A DNA stretch of 64,000 nt from DASYXW01 sp035934405. Lineage in GTDB: Bacteria > Acidobacteriota > Terriglobia > UBA7540. Of this stretch, positions 17,801 to 25,264 are shown piece by piece. Positions within the stretch are counted from its first letter, which is position 1, and the number at the start of each line of letters is the position of its first letter. The position numbers were made by a program, and so were the translations under genes. The stretch lies in NCBI GenBank assembly GCA_035934405.1, contig DASYXW010000089.1, positions 62,001-126,000 on the forward strand. The letters run 5' to 3'. Under the pieces are notes generated by a model. That model did no database searches. It was not told where the DNA came from and saw only the letters and a list, made by a program, of their open reading frames with translations.

Positions 17801-18185
17801 TCACGGCCACGGGGATGGCCGAGACCTCCACGGACTGCTTGATGTTTGATGGCGTCAGCGTGAAATCGATCTCCCGGTGCTCTTCAAGCTGAAGCACGAC
17901 ATCCTTTTGCTCGGCGGCGTTGAACCCTTGAAAGGTCACGCGCACCGTGTACTGCCCCACCGGCAAGAAGGGAGCCTCGTAGGAACCGGTCGAATCGGTT
18001 GGGACCGTTCGCGTCGCACCGGTCTGTTGATTCAGAACCGTGACCTGCGCACCCGGTATAACCGCACCGCTCGCGTCGTGTACGATCCCGAGCAGGGAGG
18101 CGGTGGCTTGAGCGTACAGATTGCCGATCGGCAAAGCCAGCAGAACCACCAGAGCAAAGATTCCTGTAATCCATAACCTCTTCAT
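14865..18185 (-). CDS. Oar-type TonB-dependent outer-membrane receptor (TBDR1)
   Basis: The ATG at 18185 has GAGGAGG 5 nt upstream and gives 1106 residues with a signal peptide ending at LYAQA. Residues about 28-110 are a carboxypeptidase-regulatory-like beta-sandwich (LLGIVHDASGAVIPGAQVTV, GSYEAPFLPVGQYTVRV). A plug domain follows with VADLPLNGRDFVELAILTPG. The rest is a large barrel ending LIQFALKLIF, with the terminal aromatic expected for Bam insertion. Such receptors are abundant in Acidobacteria and take up oligomers, often of sugars. As first gene of the minus-strand cluster with the fusion protein and two nucleoside hydrolases, it is a candidate nucleoside or oligonucleotide importer. 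A promoter with palindromic candidate operators lies upstream. Confidence 0.92.
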   Translation of the reverse strand: MKRLWITGIFALVVLLALPIGNLYAQATASLLGIVHDASGAVIPGAQVTVLNQQTGATRTVPTDSTGSYEAPFLPVGQYTVRVTFQGFNAAEQKDVVLQLEEHREIDFTLTPSNIKQSVEVSAIPVAVNTTSPTLGQVIPQQQVADLPLNGRDFVELAILTPGATTSYAAGDFFNGNGGGETAIRGSYSLSVGGSRESSTDWRLDGMDNNELSAGAISILPSIDAIQEFNVLTFNYSAEYGRRGGPTVLVTLKNGTNQYHGTLFEFHRNNAVDARSFFATSTPKYIENTFGGSIGGPIQKDKTFFFFDFQDTRYVEAIPNVATVPTALMRQGVFTEFGASVFNPASPTRQQFFNNTIPACQPGSASGSCISPIGQALVNFFPLPNVPGTLFGDYVSQPIQRFAEPQADIRLDHTFSSRDSAWAHFSYDQAGVFEPSGLPGFGAQPGGYFTNRTLTNHDRNVAISETHLFSPTLINQVTAGYNREFDFISDFGTGSNESEKLGIPGSNLGTDVSSDLLAVILGNGFWGLEGTFSPFQGGTNVYQVSDSLEYIRGNHHFQIGGGFWANQLNILTAAAGQGFLGFTGEFTSDSAFDPNTGSPIADLLVGIPTFGEHDQTFQGVTRGHRWKQYRPYIEDDWKARPDLTLNLGFAYNYTTPITENHNRQSNFDFATGTWLIPGVNAGGSAGVNPYYGGLEPRFGFSWSPRGSTKTAVRGGYGIFHDSGFNQGSQDIWENPPYFGSFAFFANGVTPVTTLSQGFPILSQPSTQSLISNPLVGGNAFNRPFDYPLGTIQQWNLNVQREVSGGFLFTVGYAASRSAHLTTDFFNLNIAPPGPLTTLQQRRPYPAFNNIFGILPRGQSRYDSLQLKAETRRAHHGFYALLSYTYAKGFDNGLGDNLGTPVGIDYFPLNQGHNADKGLNSIDLTHQFTGSFTYDLPFGRGQKWASTASGVTEALLGGWQTNGILHFTSGSPLYLSVAIDESGTGLGNRPDRVCNGALSNPTVNEWFNTSCFANPAPGTLGNSTRTPLFGPPFKNVDFSLFKRFPLPWREGMNLEFRTEVFNLLNTPQFALPGTSLVVQGTNQGGFGQIFSTVNNPRLIQFALKLIF

Positions 18186-18331
18186 ACGTTCCTCCTCTTG
18201 GCCCGCCCTTCTGACGGGATTTCGCACAAAACATTTGGAGAAATGGATCGATCCGGTTGTTCGAATCGACCAGCAACCAACCCGGGATATTTCCATGTCT
18301 GCGCCAAACTCTCTTCCTTGCGGTCGCAAGA

Positions 18332-18359
18332 TTAATCCATTAACACGTTAGCTTGTCAA
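18332..18359 (-). promoter_or_regulatory. TBDR1 promoter with overlapping palindromic candidate operators
   Basis: Minus strand: TTGACA (18359-18354), 18 nt, TTAATC (about 18335-18330). The spacer and -10 contain TTAACACGTTAG (18340-18351) and TTAATCCATTAA (18332-18343), both inverted-repeat-like. The second differs at two of twelve positions from TTAATCGATTGA at 19823-19834 in front of the LacI-type gene. A repressor bound here would block the promoter. Confidence 0.45.
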
Positions 18360-18542
18360 GCGAAATCTTTTGCCAACCTTGCAGAAGCCATCTTCACCCT
18401 CAAGGATGCCTCTTCGTTTTCGTTGGGGATTTTGTTCGCGCCACAGGCCTCGTAACGTATGTAATTGATATTAGATTACTTCGGCCGCAGCAATGTGCAA
18501 TACTGAGCACTCATTAGAATACTTCACCGGTGACCAATCGCC

Positions 18543-18572
18543 TTGACCATCGCCTCGCATTCGTACTAGCAT
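18543..18572 (+). promoter_or_regulatory. Sigma70-like promoter for NH3
   Basis: TTGACC (18543-18548), 18 nt, TAGCAT (18567-18572), with a start near 18579 and a leader of about 80 nt. The rest of the 472-nt divergent spacer (18186-18657) holds the TBDR1 promoter and an AT-rich stretch around 18460-18477, with no gene. Confidence 0.45.
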
Positions 18573-18657
18573 GTCCCGGAGTAAAACGATTTGTATTGAG
18601 GCGCGCCCGTGCGAGAAGCGGGCGCGAGCGCATGAGCGCTCAAGGAGGATCAAGGCC

Positions 18658-19755
18658 ATGAGGTGCCGTCGTATTTCGCTGCTGCTGGCGCTTACTTTCG
18701 CGGTAACACTCCAGGCCGCCAAGCTCAAGGTGATCGTGGATCAGGATGCTCGCGGACCGGCGACCACGGACATGCAGTCGATCCTGGTTTTCCTTGAGTC
18801 CGATCGATTCGAAGTGCTGGGAATCACCACCGTGAGCGGCGATCAGTGGGTTAAGGAAGAAACCGCACACACCCTGCGCCTGCTCGAAATCGCCGGCCGC
18901 ATCAATGTTCCGGTCATCGAGGGCGCGGAATACCCGTTACTCAACTCTAAGGAAGAGTCGGAGCGGTGGGAGGCGCTCTACGGCAAACTGGGCTACAAGG
19001 GTTGCTGGACCGAATGGCCGGCATCCGCCTTGGCCCATCGGCCTGCGGCGTTCAAACCCTATCATCCTCCCGGCGTCGTGCCCCCGCTCGCCGAGGGGGA
19101 CCCGCACCTCAAGCCGCAGCCAGGCAACGCCGCCGATTTCATTGTTCAGATGGTCCACCGCTACCCCGGCGAGGTGACGATCTGGGCCGGCGGTCCTCTG
19201 ACCAACATCGCCCTTGCCTTGCGGATCGATCCTTCCGTCGCGCTCCTTGCCCGCCAACTGGTCCTGATGGGAAGTGGAATGTACAGTCAGCAGGGCGGCA
19301 TCAATACGATCGACGGCCGGCGTGAATTCAATTGGTGGTTTGACCCGGAGGCGGCGCGAATCGTGATGCGGGCGCCCTGGAAGAAAATCACAATTACTCC
19401 CATTGACGTTTCCGTGAAGACGCGCCTGACACCGGAAATGATCGCGAAAATTGCGGAAGCCCGGACTCCCGTCGCCCGGTATCTCGCGAAGTACGCCACG
19501 CCGGGATACATGTGGGACGAGCTTTCCGCCGCTGCCCTGATCGACCCCTCCCTGATCACGCAAACCGAGCAACTCGATGTGGACATCGACATCGATCACG
19601 GGCCCAGTTACGGAGAGACCCTTTTTTGGGCGCCGACTACACGGGTTCCGCCTTACGAACATTTGTCCACGGTTCAGTTCGGCGTTGATGCCCCAAAGTT
19701 CTACGAGCTCTTCGTGAAGCTGATGACGGGTAAATCTGTCGTGGGCAGCAGGTAG
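18658..19755 (+). CDS. Exported nucleoside hydrolase-family protein, Trp-Asp variant (NH3)
   Basis: The ATG at 18658 is preceded by AAGGAGG (18642-18648) and opens a signal peptide (RRISLLLALTFAVTLQAA), giving 365 residues. It is a clear homolog of NH1. KVIVDQDARGPATTDMQSI keeps Asp28, Asp30 and Asp38 but has Met-Gln where the canonical family has a further Asp. WAGGPLTNIALAL, LVLMGSGMY, REFNWWFDPEA and YMWDELSAAAL with Trp286-Asp287 follow. Two paralogs with the same Trp-Asp change argue for a real subfamily rather than a damaged enzyme. It is divergent from TBDR1 and upstream of the LacI-type regulator. Confidence 0.86.
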   Translation: MRCRRISLLLALTFAVTLQAAKLKVIVDQDARGPATTDMQSILVFLESDRFEVLGITTVSGDQWVKEETAHTLRLLEIAGRINVPVIEGAEYPLLNSKEESERWEALYGKLGYKGCWTEWPASALAHRPAAFKPYHPPGVVPPLAEGDPHLKPQPGNAADFIVQMVHRYPGEVTIWAGGPLTNIALALRIDPSVALLARQLVLMGSGMYSQQGGINTIDGRREFNWWFDPEAARIVMRAPWKKITITPIDVSVKTRLTPEMIAKIAEARTPVARYLAKYATPGYMWDELSAAALIDPSLITQTEQLDVDIDIDHGPSYGETLFWAPTTRVPPYEHLSTVQFGVDAPKFYELFVKLMTGKSVVGSR

Positions 19756-19822
19756 GCTAATTGTTTAGCCGGTCTTCGAGCTCGCAGGCTCGATGGACCG
19801 TCTCCGGCGAGCAGGTGTAAGG

Positions 19823-19834
19823 TTAATCGATTGA
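19823..19834. promoter_or_regulatory. Candidate LacI-family operator
   Basis: TTAATCGATTGA has a perfect AATCGATT core with the central CG typical of LacI-family operators. It lies about 100 nt upstream of the LacI-type gene. TGTCAGG and CCTGACA arms (about 19884-19890 and 19910-19917) form a second inverted repeat closer to the gene. Confidence 0.4.
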
Positions 19835-19934
19835 TATTGGACGCTGGAGCAGGTAAACTGTCTCATCCAGCACAAAGGTCTTGTCAGGCAAGAGCACGAA
19901 CTTCTCGGCCCCTGACAGATAAGTGGTCACACTT

Positions 19935-20945
19935 ATGGTTACGATTCGTGACATCGCGATCAGAGCCGGCGTTTCCACCGCCACGGTTTCGCATGTCGTC
20001 AATCAAAACTACCCGGTCAGCGTGCAGGTGCGCGAGAGGGTGCTCAGATCGATTCGCGATCTGAACTATCACCCCAATGCCATGGCCCGCGGACTCCGAA
20101 CCAGCAGAAGCAAGACCGTGGGCATGGTCATTCCCGACATCACCAATCCCTTTTTTCCTGCAGTGGTTCGTGCTGCCGAAGACGTTTTGAATCATGCCGG
20201 CTACACTCTGTTTGTCGGAAACTCGGATAACGCCCTGACCAAGCAGGAGTCCTATTATCGGGCCTTCCGCGAGCAACGCGTGGATGGGCTCTTGCTGATC
20301 ACGTCCGGCAGTAGGTCAACTCCCGAGTACCTCTCCAATCATCAGTCAACAGGAGTCCCTATCGTCCTCATCGATCGCTACTACCCCGGGATGGACGCCG
20401 ATGCAGTTTTGGCGGACAACCTCCGGGGCAGCTACGAAGCGGTGGACCACCTTCTCGATCATGGGCATCGACGCATCGGAATCATCACCGGCCCATTACA
20501 GCTCATCAATGCCCGCCTACGACTCGCAGGCTACAAGAAAGCGCTCGAAGCGAGGCGGGTCGCGCTCAAGGAAGACCTCGTCGCAGAAGGGCGATTCGAC
20601 ATAGAATCCGGATACCAGCAGGCTCGGAACCTTCTCGCTTTGTCACCCCGTCCGACGGCACTGTTCATTTGTAACGGCCTGATGACCGAGGGCTGCCTCC
20701 GAGCCATGTCTGAGTTGCGCCTGGTCCATAAGATAGCCTTGGTGAGCTTCGATGACCTCGGTTGGTTTCCATTCGCGAAACCGTCCGTCAGCGCGGTGGC
20801 CCAGCCAGCTTACGATTTAGGGGCCGCAGCCGCCAATATCCTGCTGAAGAGAATCTCCGGGAAAATGACCGGCCCCCCCCGGCGGCGACTTCTCAAGACC
20901 ACCCTCATCGTTCGCGATTCCTCATTGGGGCTACACCGTCGTTGA
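19935..20945 (+). CDS. LacI-family transcriptional regulator
   Basis: The ATG at 19935 gives 336 residues; a GTG 12 nt upstream is the alternative. Residues 1-50 are the helix-turn-helix and hinge: VTIRDIAIRAGVSTATVSHVVNQ, then RVLRSIRDLNYHPNAMARGLR. The periplasmic-binding-protein-like sensor starts at KTVGMVIPDITNPFFPAVV and includes DGLLLITSG, PIVLIDRYY, GHRRIGIITGP and VSFDDLGWFPFAKPSVSAVAQPAYDLG. Effectors of such regulators are usually sugars or purines. The gene lies between NH3 and TBDR2 on the same strand, so it is the obvious local regulator of the scavenging locus. Ligand and mode are not readable from sequence. Confidence 0.92.
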   Translation: MVTIRDIAIRAGVSTATVSHVVNQNYPVSVQVRERVLRSIRDLNYHPNAMARGLRTSRSKTVGMVIPDITNPFFPAVVRAAEDVLNHAGYTLFVGNSDNALTKQESYYRAFREQRVDGLLLITSGSRSTPEYLSNHQSTGVPIVLIDRYYPGMDADAVLADNLRGSYEAVDHLLDHGHRRIGIITGPLQLINARLRLAGYKKALEARRVALKEDLVAEGRFDIESGYQQARNLLALSPRPTALFICNGLMTEGCLRAMSELRLVHKIALVSFDDLGWFPFAKPSVSAVAQPAYDLGAAAANILLKRISGKMTGPPRRRLLKTTLIVRDSSLGLHRR

Positions 20946-21128
20946 AGCTGCTCAGCCGGCGCCGGTGGGTAGGCTATTGTCACCCCCACGACCCGCAGAG
21001 TGGAGCTTAGAGCCGGTTGACTCCCGTCGGCGCTTTCGGCATTCGCCCAGTGATGCCCCGCTCTGCCAGAGTCGGCACAATCATTCCAGGCGTGTTTGCG
21101 GAGGGGATGACAACCTCGTCTTGTGAGC

Positions 21129-21157
21129 TTGCGAGCGGCCGCCAAACGTGATACAAG
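21129..21157 (+). promoter_or_regulatory. Possible promoter for TBDR2
   Basis: TTGCGA (21129-21134), 17 nt, TACAAG (21152-21157). It is the best match in the 340-nt spacer 20946-21285, which otherwise holds only the octamer repeat at 21201-21272. Confidence 0.3.
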
Positions 21158-21200
21158 AGTGTCGCGTCGGGAAGTTGTGATACCGGTGTTTGGACGCGAC

Positions 21201-21272
21201 TCAATGATTCAATGGCCGATGACGCAATGGTTTGATGGCTCAATCACGCAATCACCCAATCACTCAATATCC
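21201..21272 (+). repeat. Nine imperfect 8-nt tandem repeats in the TBDR2 leader
   Basis: The stretch divides exactly into nine octamers: TCAATGAT, TCAATGGC, CGATGACG, CAATGGTT, TGATGGCT, CAATCACG, CAATCACC, CAATCACT, CAATATCC. The CAAT core recurs in most of them. The array ends two bases before the Shine-Dalgarno of TBDR2 and would lie in its mRNA leader. Confidence 0.75.
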
Positions 21273-21285
21273 CGAGGAGGGGAAA

Positions 21286-24200
21286 ATGAGCAAGCCTAAT
21301 CAATCCCGCAAAGCTTTGTGGAGTCTCTGCCTGTCGCTGGCCCTGATTGCGATGGTCGCGATCGCTGAGCCCGTCTGGGCCCAGCAGACGTCTGGCTCGA
21401 TCACCGGCACGGTCACCGATGCTTCGGGCGCGGTCCTTCCCGGTGTCGCCGTGAAGGTCCACAACATCGCGACCGGGCTTGACGCCAGCACCAAGACGAA
21501 CAGCTCCGGCGATTACAACCTCTTCGGCCTGCCCATCGGCACCTATACAGTCAGCTTCGCCAAGGAAGGCTTCAAGACCGAGACTCACTCCGAGATTATC
21601 GTGCAGGCGAACCGCACGACGACCGTCCCCAGCGTGCTGCAACCCGGCACCGTGACCACCACGGTGACGGTGACGGGCACGCCGCTCCTCAACAAGGTGG
21701 ACACGACGAACGGTTACATCCTCGGTTCCTCCGTCATCCAGGCGATTCCGCTCGGCACCGGCAGCTTCACCCAGCTTGCCATCCTGAGCCCGGGCGTCAA
21801 TGCCGACCTTCTCGCCGGGGCCGGCACCGACGCGGGGCTTGGCAACCAAAACATCTGGGCCAACGGCCAGCGCGATACCAGCAACAGTTTTTCGTTTAAC
21901 GGCGTCAACGCTAACAACGTTTTCAACGGCAAGTCCTCGAGCTCGGTTTCGGAAAACCGCTTTGTGTTGAACACCGGCGAAAGTTTTCTGGCCGGCGGGC
22001 AGATTCAGACCAACACCACGGTCTACAACGCCATCGGCCAGGGACTCCCCACGCCGCCTCCCGAGACGATGGAAGAACTCCGCGTCAACACCTCGATGTA
22101 CGACGCCTCCCAGGGCGCCAACAGCGGCGCACACGTCGAAATCATCACGCGGTCCGGCACCAATCAGATTCACGGGCAGCTCTATGGCTATCGCCAGTCC
22201 GACGCCTGGAACGCCGCGCCTTTCTTCTTCAACGCTGACCCCGCCATTCCCGCCAACCAGAAGGTTCCCGTGCTCCACCGCGGCACTTTCGGCGCCACTG
22301 TCGGCGGGCCCATCAAGCGCGACAAGCTCTTCTTTTTCGCCTCTTACCAGGGCGTGCGGGTCCACGATCAGTCGAACGGCATTTCCGACGCCACCGTGCC
22401 GCTGCAACTCACCGATGACCGCAGTCCTGCGGCTCTGGCTGCGGTCGCCAATGCCCAGAATGGAAACGGTGGCGCCACTTTTGGGCCCCCTATCACGGCC
22501 GGCCAGCTCGATCCCGCCGCCGTTGCCATCCTGCAAGCCAAACTCCCCAACGGCCAGTTCGTCATCCCTACGCCGACCATTACCGATCCCAACACCGCCA
22601 CCGCGCTCGGCTTTGACGCTGTGGTCTTCGGCCCGCCCTCGACCTTTGTCGCCGACCAGTTGAACGGTAATATTGATTACGTCGTTTCCGACAAGGATCG
22701 CTTGGCTGCCAAATACTATTACCAGAATAATCCCACCACCAGCCCCTTCGCGCAGAGCGCGATCGCTGGATTTCCGCAGCACCTCTCGGCGGGCAGCCAG
22801 GTCATTTCGCTCGACAACACCACGCTGCTCAGCCCGACGCTCACCTGGGAGCAGCGCGCGGGCTTCATTCGCGAGCAGGCCTTTGCCACGACCGGACAGC
22901 CCTTGACCCCGAGCGCCGCGGGCATCAATTTGTTTGGCAGCACCCATTTCCCCGGCATTTTCATCAGCACGGCCGACAGCGCCCTGTTCAACAGCCTCAA
23001 CATCGGTCCCCGCGACAACTTCGCCAATGCCGGGGTCTTCCAGAACCAGTGGGAAGGCGTGACCAACCTCAATTGGGTGCGTGGCAAGGAAACCTTCTCC
23101 TTCGGCGCCAACTGGGACCGCAATCAACTGAACGTGGTCAATGAGAATAACAACGTGGCTGCGCTCTCCTTCACGAACTTCCCCGACTTTCTCACCGGCA
23201 CGGTTTCCACCTTCGGAGGCTTTTCGAGGCTCTTCAGTGGCGAGAGTAACCGCTACTACCGGGCCAACCAGATCGGCGCCTTCGCCCAGGACAACGTCAA
23301 GGTGTCTCCGGACCTGACCGTGAACCTGGGACTTCGTTTCGATTGGGATGGCCCGCTCTCCGAAGCGCACGGGCTGCTGGCGAACTTCTATCCCCAGCTC
23401 TACCAGTACAACGCCTCCACCGACACCATCACCAACAGCGGCCTGGTGATTGCGGGCAACAACGCCCAGTTCCACACGCCCGGCGTCAGCAGCTCCACGC
23501 TGACGGGGCGCCAGTGGGGCCTGGGACCCCGCGTCGGCCTGGCCTGGAGCCCGTCCCGGCTCAGGAACGTTGTGGTCCGCGCCGGCTATGGCCTCTATTA
23601 CGACCGCGGTGAGTTCTTCACGGAGTTCTCGCCCAGCGCCGGCGGCGGCTTCAACGGCCCCTTCGGCGTCACCCTCCAGCCTCCCTTCGTTGTGCCCTTT
23701 CTCAGCCCTTCGGGCGCCACTCTCTCACAGCCTTTCGGCGCCACGGCTCCCGCGCCGCCTTCGGGTAACCCTTCCAATTTTGGCGCTCTGCTTCCGAACC
23801 TGGCGCAGACCTCCTGCCCGTTTGCGCCCAACAACGGAGGATTTCCGAGCTGCAACAACTTTCCGGCCGGAAACATGTTCGGGCCGTTTCTGTTCGGCGG
23901 ATACGATCCGGCGAACAAGCTGCCCTACTCTGAGAACTGGCAGTTCGACCTGCAATGGCAGCCGGTCAACAACCTCGTGTTAACCCTGGGTTACGTCGGC
24001 AACCACGCCAGTCATCTGGTCCTGCCCATACCCTTCAACCAGCCTGGCATCGCCACACCGCAGAGTCCCATCCACGGTCAGATTTATTCCTACGGCTACA
24101 ATGCCGTCAACTCGAACACCGGAAACACCCTTGCCACCACGCCCATCAATGGTCTCGACGGCGGCAACACCGATGCGCGCGTGCCTTTCATCGGCTACAG

Positions 24201-25119
24201 CCCCAACTCGGTGTTTTACGAGGCGGAGGGGATTTCCAATTACAATGCCTTGCAATTCAGCGTTAGCAAGCGGCTGAGCAAGGGACTCCAGGTGAATGGC
24301 TCGTACACCTGGTCCCACGCTCTCGATGAGGGCAGCGGCTTGCAGCTCTTTTACAACGGCAACAACCCGCTGCAACCGACCGGCGGTTACGGCACGTCGG
24401 GATTTGACCGCACTCACGTTCTCGCCATCAGCTACCTCTATCAGTTTCCCACTTTAGGGAACCTGAACTCGCTGGTCGGAAAATTCGTGAACGGCTGGGG
24501 ATTTAGCGGCGTCACGGTGCTCGAGAGCGGCCAGCCTTACAGCGTCATTGACTTTTCCGGCGGGGTCGCGAGTATTTTCTATGGGGGCGGCAACGATTTC
24601 ATCACCAACCCGATTGTCCCCCTGGCGTCAGGACAAACCTCCCAGTCCGTCCAACTGCAAGGCACTACGGGCGTGAACCCCGGCAAGCCCGTGCTCAACC
24701 CGGCTGGTTTCACCATCCCCTTACTGCAACCCGGCCAGGGTGGCGTCCCGCCCTGCGGCACCGTGGACGGACAGCAAGTCTGTGACAACTTCGAAACCGG
24801 TTACGGGAGCTCAGGCCGCAACATTTTCCGCGGGCCTTTCCAGTCGCGGTTCGATTTCTCGCTGCGGAAGCAGACCAAGCTCACCGAGCGGTTTAACCTC
24901 GGCTACAGCGTGGACTTCTTCAACATTTTCAACCACCCCAGCTTCGACACGCCCAACAACAACGTGGAGTTCAATCCCTTTTTCTCGAACCCTCCCACGG
25001 ACCTTAACAACAACTTTGCGGCCGGTTACACGATCCCGCCGCGCGGACAACTCGGCATCATCCAGCACACACTCGGCAGCCCGCGCTTCATCCAGATGTC
25101 GCTGCACCTGGTTTTCTAG
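21286..25119 (+). CDS. Oar-type TonB-dependent outer-membrane receptor (TBDR2)
   Basis: The ATG at 21286 has GAGGAGGGG directly upstream and gives 1277 residues. A signal peptide ends at VWAQQ. SGSITGTVTDASGAVLPGVAV and NLFGLPIGTYTVSFAKEGF mark the N-terminal carboxypeptidase-regulatory-like domain (about 35-120). A plug-like segment (GSFTQLAILSPGVN, then GSGTNQIHGQLYGYRQSD-type receptor motifs) and a long barrel follow. The last residue is Phe (IQMSLHLVF), as expected for outer-membrane insertion. It is larger than TBDR1 and only distantly similar, so the two may import different ligands. Its neighbours are the LacI-type gene upstream and the adenosine-deaminase-like gene downstream. Confidence 0.92.
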   Translation: MSKPNQSRKALWSLCLSLALIAMVAIAEPVWAQQTSGSITGTVTDASGAVLPGVAVKVHNIATGLDASTKTNSSGDYNLFGLPIGTYTVSFAKEGFKTETHSEIIVQANRTTTVPSVLQPGTVTTTVTVTGTPLLNKVDTTNGYILGSSVIQAIPLGTGSFTQLAILSPGVNADLLAGAGTDAGLGNQNIWANGQRDTSNSFSFNGVNANNVFNGKSSSSVSENRFVLNTGESFLAGGQIQTNTTVYNAIGQGLPTPPPETMEELRVNTSMYDASQGANSGAHVEIITRSGTNQIHGQLYGYRQSDAWNAAPFFFNADPAIPANQKVPVLHRGTFGATVGGPIKRDKLFFFASYQGVRVHDQSNGISDATVPLQLTDDRSPAALAAVANAQNGNGGATFGPPITAGQLDPAAVAILQAKLPNGQFVIPTPTITDPNTATALGFDAVVFGPPSTFVADQLNGNIDYVVSDKDRLAAKYYYQNNPTTSPFAQSAIAGFPQHLSAGSQVISLDNTTLLSPTLTWEQRAGFIREQAFATTGQPLTPSAAGINLFGSTHFPGIFISTADSALFNSLNIGPRDNFANAGVFQNQWEGVTNLNWVRGKETFSFGANWDRNQLNVVNENNNVAALSFTNFPDFLTGTVSTFGGFSRLFSGESNRYYRANQIGAFAQDNVKVSPDLTVNLGLRFDWDGPLSEAHGLLANFYPQLYQYNASTDTITNSGLVIAGNNAQFHTPGVSSSTLTGRQWGLGPRVGLAWSPSRLRNVVVRAGYGLYYDRGEFFTEFSPSAGGGFNGPFGVTLQPPFVVPFLSPSGATLSQPFGATAPAPPSGNPSNFGALLPNLAQTSCPFAPNNGGFPSCNNFPAGNMFGPFLFGGYDPANKLPYSENWQFDLQWQPVNNLVLTLGYVGNHASHLVLPIPFNQPGIATPQSPIHGQIYSYGYNAVNSNTGNTLATTPINGLDGGNTDARVPFIGYSPNSVFYEAEGISNYNALQFSVSKRLSKGLQVNGSYTWSHALDEGSGLQLFYNGNNPLQPTGGYGTSGFDRTHVLAISYLYQFPTLGNLNSLVGKFVNGWGFSGVTVLESGQPYSVIDFSGGVASIFYGGGNDFITNPIVPLASGQTSQSVQLQGTTGVNPGKPVLNPAGFTIPLLQPGQGGVPPCGTVDGQQVCDNFETGYGSSGRNIFRGPFQSRFDFSLRKQTKLTERFNLGYSVDFFNIFNHPSFDTPNNNVEFNPFFSNPPTDLNNNFAAGYTIPPRGQLGIIQHTLGSPRFIQMSLHLVF

Positions 25120-25133
25120 CCGGCTCCCATGGT

Positions 25134-25173
25134 CCGTTGTCAGTTGCCACGCTTCGACGGCAACTGGCAACGG
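25134..25173 (+). terminator. Strong hairpin after TBDR2
   Basis: CCGTTGTCAGTTGCC (25134-25148) pairs with GGCAACTGGCAACGG (25159-25173), 15 bp with one mismatch and a 10-nt loop. It follows the TBDR2 stop by 14 nt and could end or attenuate transcription before the deaminase gene. No T-tract follows, so it is not a classic intrinsic terminator; it may instead protect the 3' end. Confidence 0.45.
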
Positions 25174-25264
25174 ATCTTCCTTCCGTCCCCAATCCTGATA
25201 CAATCCCGATGAGTCGATACGGCGCTCTGCGCCGCCACCCTAGATTCTGGAGTGGAGGTTGAGA

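Noticed and set aside
21201..21272. CRISPR array
   Set aside because: The period is 8 nt with no spacers and no cas genes; it is a short tandem repeat.
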